From Deltaproteobacteria bacterium (GTDB taxonomy: Bacteria > Desulfobacterota > Desulfobacteria > Desulfobacterales > JAFDCJ01), in assembly GCA_024277475.1 (NCBI GenBank), contig JAJRVC010000536.1:1-6668 (forward strand): 6,668 nt of DNA, read 5' to 3'. Shown one piece after another: positions 1-4,617 of this stretch (positions are counted from its first letter, which is position 1; each line of letters opens with the position of its first letter). Under the pieces are notes generated by a model that was not told the DNA's origin, ran no database searches, and saw nothing but the letters and a program-made list of their open reading frames with translations. The translations under genes were made by a program, and so were the position numbers.

Positions 1-160
1 AAAAATAAAGGGCTGTCAAAACACTGGTACAACAGGACAAACCGATACACTGCGAGATGATAAAATTGATAAGAAATGTATCTCCGAAATGTATCGCTGT
101 CAAAAAAACTGCAATAATGGTATCGAAAACAAAGGTGTAGATAAGGGATTCAAGGACTGA
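1..160 (+). CDS. Partial C-terminal end of a small Cys-containing protein (unidentified)
   Basis: The frame starting at base 2 is open from the left edge to a TGA at 158-160, giving 52 residues. I do not recognise it. The peptide is very polar and rich in Thr, Asp, Lys and Asn, with four Cys at codons starting 14, 77, 98 and 110. The last three are spaced C-x6-C-x3-C. The first Cys follows Gly (KGCQNTG), which could be the mature end of a lipoprotein whose signal peptide lies left of the window, although the preceding Ile-Lys is not a good lipobox. A small exported or lipid-anchored protein is a guess from composition. An open run of this length could also occur by chance in AT-rich DNA. No ribosome site or start is visible. 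Confidence 0.3.
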   Translation, partial: KIKGCQNTGTTGQTDTLRDDKIDKKCISEMYRCQKNCNNGIENKGVDKGFKD

Positions 161-333
161 TTTTTTGGTGATGTGTTATTTGATGGATTTCATACCAATC
201 CGACTCATTACAAATGGAGTGCCATTGATTATTGATCTTGCTTTGGTAAGCGTTCAAGGTTTGCCATAAACGGTTTTTTAAATACTCTGTTATCATAAAA
301 AAAACAACATGGTTATCAGAGGGGATCATGAAA
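161..333. other. AT-rich intergenic gap
   Basis: I see no convincing gene here. The frame of the left-edge peptide stays open for 24 further codons after its TGA, up to a second TGA at 233-235, but nothing supports readthrough. A weak hairpin (arms 213-217 and 222-226, 4-base loop) has no T-run after it. The right part (297-330) holds the probable terminator of the minus-strand genes, described separately. Confidence 0.5.
297..330 (-). terminator. Probable intrinsic terminator of the minus-strand operon
   Basis: Read on the minus strand, CATGATC (330-324) can pair with GATAACCATG (317-308). This gives seven base pairs with a three-base bulge and a loop of six, and is followed by TTGTTTTTTTT (307-297). 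It begins only three bases after the stop codon of the 2TM gene at 334, which is a typical place for a Rho-independent terminator. The stem is short and bulged, so termination may be leaky. Confidence 0.42.
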
Positions 334-783
334 TCACTTATGGTGACACATCATGAAACCGGCTCTATTATGCTTTGATCTTGTCTGCATTTCAAATCTT
401 TTGCTATGGGGGAAGAATATAGCCTTAAAATGAAATGCCAATCCAATTCCCCAGCCAAGAACCGACCACTGAAACCACCAGGGTCCCGGGGTGAATTTGT
501 TAATGAGTAACAAGGCGCCATTAACAATCAGGTAACTCCACAGATTCGAGTAGAAGCCTATCTTTCGGCGTTTTAACCGGGCCTTACGGAATTTTTCTTT
601 TTCAAATTCCCGTTGTTCCTGTTTAATGGCGGTTTCAAGGAGTTGAGAATCAATTCCAATTTCCTCTGCGGTGTCGACCAAATCCCGGTGACTGATCGTA
701 TCCTCCTGTTTTAGTTTCAAGGCCCGCCGAATAATTCGGTTGACTTCGTCGTTGTTGTACTGTCGCGATGTGAACTCGTTCAT
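334..783 (-). CDS. Small 2TM-domain membrane protein
   Basis: 149 residues from the chosen ATG at 783-781. The N-terminal half (about 8-58) is soluble and helical, with a pattern common ahead of 2TM domains: YNNDEVNRIIRRAL, then an AEEIGID segment and an acidic/basic helix. A basic stretch (about 62-75) leads to two membrane segments, about 79-95 and 104-124. Their Tyr/Asn/Trp signature (N88, N95, WWF 102-104, GWGIGLAFH 110-118) matches the 2TM domain family as I recall it (Pfam 2TM). In this family the domain often occurs on small proteins or beside sensor domains; no enzymatic role is known to me. Two in-frame ATGs compete. The one at 783 is preferred because GGAAG at 795-791 sits seven bases upstream and the ATG overlaps the TGA of the oxidoreductase as ATGA, implying translational coupling. 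The ATG at 789 would add two residues and leave only one base after GGAAG. The tail after residue 125 is hydrophilic and His/Lys/Arg-rich. Confidence 0.82.
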   Translation of the reverse strand: MNEFTSRQYNNDEVNRIIRRALKLKQEDTISHRDLVDTAEEIGIDSQLLETAIKQEQREFEKEKFRKARLKRRKIGFYSNLWSYLIVNGALLLINKFTPGPWWFQWSVLGWGIGLAFHFKAIFFPHSKRFEMQTRSKHNRAGFMMCHHK

Positions 784-2408
784 ACCCATTCTTCCATTAG
801 CGCCCGAAAGGTTTTTTCGCCGCTCCGAAAGGCACCGGCATAGCCGCCGCCGGGATTGCCCCAGGCGCCGGCAAGATAGAGTCCTTTGATCGGGGTGTGA
901 TTCTCGATTCGATTCATATAGGCATTGTCCATGGATTGCTCAAAGCCGTAAATGGCCCCGTCGGTATTGCCGGTATAATGCCAGTTGGTTAACGGGGTAG
1001 CTGCTTCTTTAACTTCGATCATCGAAGACAGCCCCGGGATGACATCTCTTTCTGCCCGTTTGATCAGAATATCGGTCCAGCGTGCTTTTTCCTTCTGGTA
1101 TCCGGTTTTATTGCCTGTTCTATAATTCGATTCAAACCTGCGCCACGGTTCATAACCGCAAAGAAAAATAAGCTGCAGGGTGGAGGTCCCGGGAGTGGAA
1201 TATCCCTTGAAAATATTATCGTATATTGCAACTCCATAAGACCCGTTTTCGATCTCGCCATTTATTTTGGCTTGATAGTCCTGCTCCGGGCTGAGGCTTG
1301 AGGATACAAAGGTGCTGAATGCGCCGGTCTTTTCACTGATATCGCGGTTTAACCCCAGCCATACAACAAAAGATGAAATACTCGGTTTATAGCCTTGCAG
1401 TTGTTTCAGATAATCCTGCGGCACCGCTTCCGGCGGCATCATCTCCCCGAAGGTAGCCAGGGCACTGGCATTGCTGACCACTGCTCTGGCAGGCAAGGTT
1501 TCGCCTCCTGACAATCCAACGCCCTGGACTGTTCCCTTTTCGACCAGGATACTGTCTACTGCCGTATCATATAAGATCTTTCCGCCGTTTTCTTCGATCA
1601 CCTCCGCGATGGCATCACTCAAATCCTGGGAGCGCTGCCGGATATAATAGGATCCATTGCGGAGATACCCCCCGGTAGCATTGGCATAATAAAACCCGGA
1701 AAGTTTGTTAGGCGGCAAACCGTAATATCCCCACAAACCCGCCAGAACATCCTGTAATTCCTGATCTTTGACATAGTCCTGCATGAGATCGGCAAGGGTC
1801 TTATTCCGTACGTTCCACATTTTACGATACAGCAGCGGAAAGAAGAGCTTAAGAAATACGCCTTTGCGGCTATACCGGTCGACCTCATCGGCGATGCCGA
1901 CCATTTCCCCTACAAATCCGCGAATGCCATCCGCTTCACTCGGAAAATGCTCACTTAAAATACGGATATAGGCTTCCGGGTCTCTTTGGGGAACCGAAAT
2001 GTCCAGCTTTGGCGTTTTCAAGCGGTAAATCTCAGGAAGCTCAACCAAATTGATTTTTTCGAGCACGCCGATTTCTTTTAATATGCGTTCTCCACCGTTG
2101 TTATGGATAGAGGTCCCGTGCAAAGACACCTCAAATGTGAATTTACCGCCGGCCCGGTCGAAAGAGGTGGCATATCCTCCCGGAATGCTGTGCTGCTCCA
2201 CCACGGTAACCGGCACGCCCTGTTTGGCCAGATAGGCCCCGCAGATCAGGCCGCCCAGCCCGGCGCCGATAATCACCGTCGGATAATCGCTTTTGGGCCC
2301 CATTTTGGCGGCATAGGCCGAAATTTTGCCCCAATCCAGGGCGAGTGAGGCTGCGGTCATGGCAGAAATGGTCAGAAAAGATCGTCTTGAAACGGATTTA
2401 CTAAACAT
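780..2408 (-). CDS. Tat-exported FAD-dependent oxidoreductase, phytoene desaturase / CrtISO-like family
   Basis: 542 residues from ATG 2408, an ordinary length for this family. Residues 1-33 form a twin-arginine signal: SRRSFL at 7-12, a hydrophobic core, and AYA at 31-33 as the likely cleavage site. This predicts folding with FAD in the cytoplasm followed by export. The Rossmann dinucleotide-binding motif GAGLGG is at 48-53, with acidic E71 at the end of the second strand for the adenosine ribose and PGGYATSF (76-83) next, as in amine oxidase/phytoene desaturase-type flavoproteins. The C-terminal FAD motif is at 509-534 (GLYLAGAW, PGGGYAGAF). The resemblance is closest to the carotenoid isomerase / retinol saturase-like branch rather than classic CrtI. 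The substrate cannot be read from sequence, but polyisoprenoid or lipid double bonds are the family's usual targets. A frame extension to ATG 2480 is possible but would bury the Tat signal 24 residues in. The 2408 start has a strong ribosome site. The gene is coupled by ATGA to the 2TM gene. Confidence 0.88.
   Translation of the reverse strand: MFSKSVSRRSFLTISAMTAASLALDWGKISAYAAKMGPKSDYPTVIIGAGLGGLICGAYLAKQGVPVTVVEQHSIPGGYATSFDRAGGKFTFEVSLHGTSIHNNGGERILKEIGVLEKINLVELPEIYRLKTPKLDISVPQRDPEAYIRILSEHFPSEADGIRGFVGEMVGIADEVDRYSRKGVFLKLFFPLLYRKMWNVRNKTLADLMQDYVKDQELQDVLAGLWGYYGLPPNKLSGFYYANATGGYLRNGSYYIRQRSQDLSDAIAEVIEENGGKILYDTAVDSILVEKGTVQGVGLSGGETLPARAVVSNASALATFGEMMPPEAVPQDYLKQLQGYKPSISSFVVWLGLNRDISEKTGAFSTFVSSSLSPEQDYQAKINGEIENGSYGVAIYDNIFKGYSTPGTSTLQLIFLCGYEPWRRFESNYRTGNKTGYQKEKARWTDILIKRAERDVIPGLSSMIEVKEAATPLTNWHYTGNTDGAIYGFEQSMDNAYMNRIENHTPIKGLYLAGAWGNPGGGYAGAFRSGEKTFRALMEEWV
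791..795 (-). promoter_or_regulatory. Ribosome binding site deciding the 2TM start
   Basis: GGAAG lies on the minus strand inside the end of the oxidoreductase gene. It is seven bases from the ATG at 783 but only one base from the alternative ATG at 789, which favours the inner start. Confidence 0.5.
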
Positions 2409-2414
2409 GGTTAT

Positions 2415-2420
2415 CCTCCC
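2415..2420 (-). promoter_or_regulatory. Strong Shine-Dalgarno of the oxidoreductase, fixing its start
   Basis: GGGAGG on the minus strand is six bases from the ATG at 2408. It decides for this start over the in-frame ATG at 2480, and places the twin-arginine motif at residues 8-9, where a Tat signal should be. Confidence 0.8.
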
Positions 2421-2629
2421 TTCACTTCTTTTATAATTAAACCTTACAAGATGCATTACGGCATATTCACTCTGACACAAGCTTAATTGAAGTAAAGGGT
2501 CATTGCGATAAAAAGGCGATGAAATGCATATAGAGAGGGATAGGCGGTTTATTTGGGGAATGAATCGAAACTTTTTTGAAAATCGACCGCAGACAGAAGT
2601 GTCTCAAAAAACAGGCTGCCGAAAAGTGT

Positions 2630-2659
2630 TTGACCTTTTCCCTGCTTTCCCGCTATTTT
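2630..2659 (+). promoter_or_regulatory. Possible sigma-70-type promoter for the 76-codon gene
   Basis: TTGACC (2630-2635) and TATTTT (2654-2659) are separated by 18 bases, within the range for a housekeeping promoter. The -35 is five of six and the -10 four of six against consensus. Transcription would begin near 2666, leaving a leader of roughly 88 bases before the ATG at 2754. In AT-rich intergenic DNA such a match can be accidental. Confidence 0.33.
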
Positions 2660-2753
2660 ACATACTCCATGAAACAGTTATGAATTTCAGGCCCACTTCC
2701 GGAAAACAGGTGTGCAAAGGATCAAACAGGCACCCAGTAAGGATTGAGAAACT

Positions 2754-2984
2754 ATGAGCGAATACCAATATTATGAATTTACAGTGGACGGGTACATCAA
2801 TTCAAAGCAACCGACTAAATACGATGAGGCTGTAAAGCTATTGGTTGATCTGCGCGATCTCAATAAAAAGACTGGAAAGGAAAAGGCCTTTAATAAAAAA
2901 CTAAAAACGATTTGCGAAAACCACTACCGAAAAATGGCTTTTCTGAATCGTTTGCACAAAGCAGGTCTGAGAGGTTCATTATAG
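2754..2984 (+). CDS. 76-residue mini-protein, apparent internally deleted relative of a longer family
   Basis: The ATG at 2754 has TAAGGA (2738-2743) ten bases upstream. The protein is soluble and basic, with no signal or membrane segment. Residues 1-9 (MSEYQYYEF) match what I recall as the conserved N-terminus of a family of several-hundred-residue uncharacterised proteins. Residues 12-72 (KQPTKYDEAVKLLVDLRDL, then a Lys-rich helix, then HYRK, LNRL and KAGL) match the conserved C-terminal helices seen in that family and in some SWIM zinc-finger-type proteins. The long middle is absent and the two ends are joined in frame. Two explanations are open: a decayed remnant left by an in-frame deletion, or a genuine small protein that kept the helical C-terminal module. 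Intact reading frame and a ribosome site favour expression. Function is unknown. It lies 84 bases upstream of the CARF regulator on the same strand, so co-transcription is possible but not shown. The family match is from memory. Confidence 0.6.
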   Translation: MSEYQYYEFTVDGYINSKQPTKYDEAVKLLVDLRDLNKKTGKEKAFNKKLKTICENHYRKMAFLNRLHKAGLRGSL

Positions 2985-3031
2985 AACAGACGGCGGCGAA
3001 GGAAGGAATCACATACTGAATATAAAATATC

Positions 3032-3060
3032 TTGTAAAAAAATAAATATTTTTGTATCTT
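3032..3060 (+). promoter_or_regulatory. Probable sigma-70-type promoter of the CARF regulator, giving a near-leaderless mRNA
   Basis: TTGTAA (3032-3037) and TATCTT (3055-3060) are exactly 17 bases apart, in the most AT-rich stretch of the right half. The expected start of transcription, about seven bases after the -10, falls at 3066-3068, right against the ATG at 3069. No Shine-Dalgarno precedes that ATG, which is consistent with a leaderless transcript. The spacer contains the palindrome AAATATTT (around 3044-3051), a possible operator. Confidence 0.45.
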
Positions 3061-3068
3061 ATGCAGAT

Positions 3069-4571
3069 ATGAAATCTATATTGTATTCCTGGATAGGTTT
3101 TACCGATTTAAAAGCATCCAGGGACGAAAAAAATGTTGGCTTAGGGCCCATCGCACAGGCTGTTTCTGAAGGTTCATTTCAAGAAGTCATACTGATTTCT
3201 GATGTACCGGATTCAGATTGCAATGAATACATAAATTGGTTAAAAACATTTACCTCGGCACAGATTCAAACAAAGAAAGTCAGCCTGTCCAGTCCGACCC
3301 ATTTCGGCGATATCTATGAAGCCGCGGTCGCGGTTATCAAAGAGACACAAGACTCTAAAGATGGTGATGTCGAATTGACCTATCACCTTAGCCCCGGCAC
3401 CCCGGCCATGGCTGCGGTCTGGATCATCATCGCCAAAACACGCTACCCTGCCACACTTATAGAATCTTCAATCAAAGCGGGCGTTAAGATCGCATCGGTT
3501 CCTTTTGATCTTTCGGCTGAATTCATTCCGGACCTATTGAGAAAACAGGATGAAAGACTCGAAAAGCTGACCGCCGGCCTTTCACCCGAAGCCCCCGAAT
3601 TCGATAATATTATCCATCGCAGCAACATCATGAAGCGAGTAATTGCAAAGGCTCGACTGATTGCACCCCGTTCGGTTCCCGTGCTCATAGAGGGTGATTC
3701 CGGAACGGGCAAGGAGCTTTTGGCCCGGGCAATACACAATGCCGGCACTCGAAAAGAAAAACCCTTTGTGGCTGTCAATTGCTGGGCGATCCCATCGGAA
3801 CTGATCGAATCAGAGCTTTTTGGTCACGAAAAAGGGGCCTTTACCGGGGCGGAGAAGCAGCGGCTAGGCTATTTTGAAGCCGCAAATGCGGGAACGCTGT
3901 TTCTAGATGAAATCGGAGAGTTGCCGCCGGCTGCCCAGGTGAAACTTCTGAGGGCATTACAGGAAAAAGAAGTGACCCGGTTGGGAGCTTCCAAACCAAT
4001 ACCATTTGATGTACGCGTTATTGCAGCCACGAACAAAGATCTGATAAAAGAAGTGGCACAGGGTCGTTTCAGACCGGATCTTTTTTATCGTCTGGCGGTC
4101 GCCGTATTGAAGCTTCCCCCATTAATTGATCGGACCGGAGATGTCGGCCTTCTGGTTGACCGCATCCTGGATCAGGTCAATGAAGAGAGCGTCAATGAAC
4201 CCGGTTATAAATACAAAAAAATTTCTGCTGCTGCAAAAAATCTTATGCTTCAGCATACCTGGCCGGGCAATGTCCGTGAACTCCAGAACACACTTCGGCG
4301 GGCTGCCATCTGGTCTTCCGGCCCAATCATAGATGCTGAAGATATCCGGGATGCCATCCTGCCGATGTCGCAGCCGGGAAATGATGGACTTCTCGGGAAA
4401 CCCCTGGCAAACGGAATCAACCTTTTCAATCTTATGGAAAAACTGGCCCAGCATTATCTGAAAAGAGCTCTGGCTGAAGTGAACGGGAGCAAAACCAAAG
4501 CGGCCGAGTTGTTGGGTTTTTCGAATTACCAGACATTTACCAACTGGCTGAAAAAATACCGCGTAAATTAA
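3069..4571 (+). CDS. CARF-domain sigma-54-dependent transcriptional activator (RtcR-like)
   Basis: 500 residues in three parts. Residues 1-155 are a CARF-like sensor: an N-terminal Rossmann strand (MKSILYSWIGF), a mid segment HFGDIYEAAVAVI (78-90), and the ligand-loop motif HLSPGTPAM (106-114) followed by a hydrophobic helix and TLIESS (129-134). RtcR of enterobacteria has the same layout, and CARF domains bind cyclic oligonucleotides or RNA ends. Residues 178-430 are a full AAA+ sigma-54 activator: Walker A GDSGTGKE 209-216, the sigma-54 contact loop GAFTGA 256-261, Walker B LFLDE 277-281, sensor I AATN 319-322, arginine-finger region RFRPDLFYR 333-341, and sensor II WPGNVREL 398-405. Residues 456-500 form a Fis-like helix-turn-helix (SKTKAAELLGFS). 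All catalytic motifs are present, so it should be an active ATPase that opens sigma-54 promoters, probably held off by the CARF domain until ligand binds. An ideal sigma-54 promoter starts two bases after its stop and reads into hsdR, the obvious target. No response-regulator receiver, PAS or GAF domain is present. The ATG at 3069 has no ribosome site; the ATG at 3061 runs into a stop at once. I leave the symbol blank because no rtcBA genes are in view. Confidence 0.9.
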   Translation: MKSILYSWIGFTDLKASRDEKNVGLGPIAQAVSEGSFQEVILISDVPDSDCNEYINWLKTFTSAQIQTKKVSLSSPTHFGDIYEAAVAVIKETQDSKDGDVELTYHLSPGTPAMAAVWIIIAKTRYPATLIESSIKAGVKIASVPFDLSAEFIPDLLRKQDERLEKLTAGLSPEAPEFDNIIHRSNIMKRVIAKARLIAPRSVPVLIEGDSGTGKELLARAIHNAGTRKEKPFVAVNCWAIPSELIESELFGHEKGAFTGAEKQRLGYFEAANAGTLFLDEIGELPPAAQVKLLRALQEKEVTRLGASKPIPFDVRVIAATNKDLIKEVAQGRFRPDLFYRLAVAVLKLPPLIDRTGDVGLLVDRILDQVNEESVNEPGYKYKKISAAAKNLMLQHTWPGNVRELQNTLRRAAIWSSGPIIDAEDIRDAILPMSQPGNDGLLGKPLANGINLFNLMEKLAQHYLKRALAEVNGSKTKAAELLGFSNYQTFTNWLKKYRVN

Positions 4572-4573
4572 TT

Positions 4574-4590
4574 TGGCACGGGGATTGCTA
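4574..4590 (+). promoter_or_regulatory. Near-perfect sigma-54 (RpoN) promoter driving hsdR
   Basis: TGGCACG (4574-4580), four bases, then TTGCTA (4585-4590) matches the sigma-54 consensus TGGCACG-N4-TTGCW at every defined position. The GG (4575-4576) and GC (4587-4588) have the required spacing. Transcription should begin near 4600. The site lies between the stop codon of a sigma-54 activator (4571) and the start of a restriction gene (4603 or 4618), so both position and orientation fit. Such promoters are silent without an activator ATPase, so hsdR should be off unless the upstream regulator is triggered. Activator binding sites would have to lie inside the regulator's own coding sequence or further upstream. 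Confidence 0.9.
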
Positions 4591-4617
4591 TAGCCCGTTG
4601 GTATGGATTCGATCATT

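Larger units (their letters stand above)
2409..2753. other. Divergent intergenic region, no convincing gene
   Basis: 345 bases between the minus-strand oxidoreductase and the plus-strand 76-codon gene. It must hold the oxidoreductase promoter; an AT-rich stretch just upstream of the ribosome site (around 2429-2442) is suggestive, but I found no well-spaced -35/-10 pair. On the plus strand a possible promoter lies at 2630-2659. A 77-codon frame (2524-2757) is open here with AAAAGG seven bases before its ATG and an ATGA overlap with the next gene. Its product resembles nothing I know and I treat it as probably spurious. A 6-bp inverted repeat (2621-2626 / 2635-2640) has no clear role. Confidence 0.5.

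Noticed and set aside
158..235. TGA readthrough or selenocysteine extending the left-edge peptide by 24 codons
   Set aside because: No SECIS-like hairpin follows the TGA and the continuation has no recognisable pattern. An open run of this size is expected by chance.
285..321. Inverted repeat CTCTGTTATC / GTTATCAGAG
   Set aside because: Only eight of ten positions pair, the loop is long, and it conflicts with the better terminator hairpin at 308-330.
2409..2480. Longer start for the oxidoreductase at 2480
   Set aside because: It lacks a ribosome site, and would displace the twin-arginine signal from the N-terminus. The ATG at 2408 has GGGAGG at ideal spacing.
2621..2640. Hairpin GAAAAG / CTTTTC as a terminator
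   Set aside because: Six mostly A-T pairs with no T-run after it and no gene ending just upstream.
2524..2757. 77-codon plus-strand frame ending in an ATGA overlap with the mini-gene
   Set aside because: It has a weak AAAAGG upstream, but its product resembles nothing I know, has no domain-like pattern and spans the likely promoter at 2630-2659. Probably a chance frame.
4122..4616. 164-codon minus-strand frame over the end of the regulator and the sigma-54 promoter
   Set aside because: It is a shadow of the regulator, whose AAA+ and HTH motifs are unmistakable on the plus strand.
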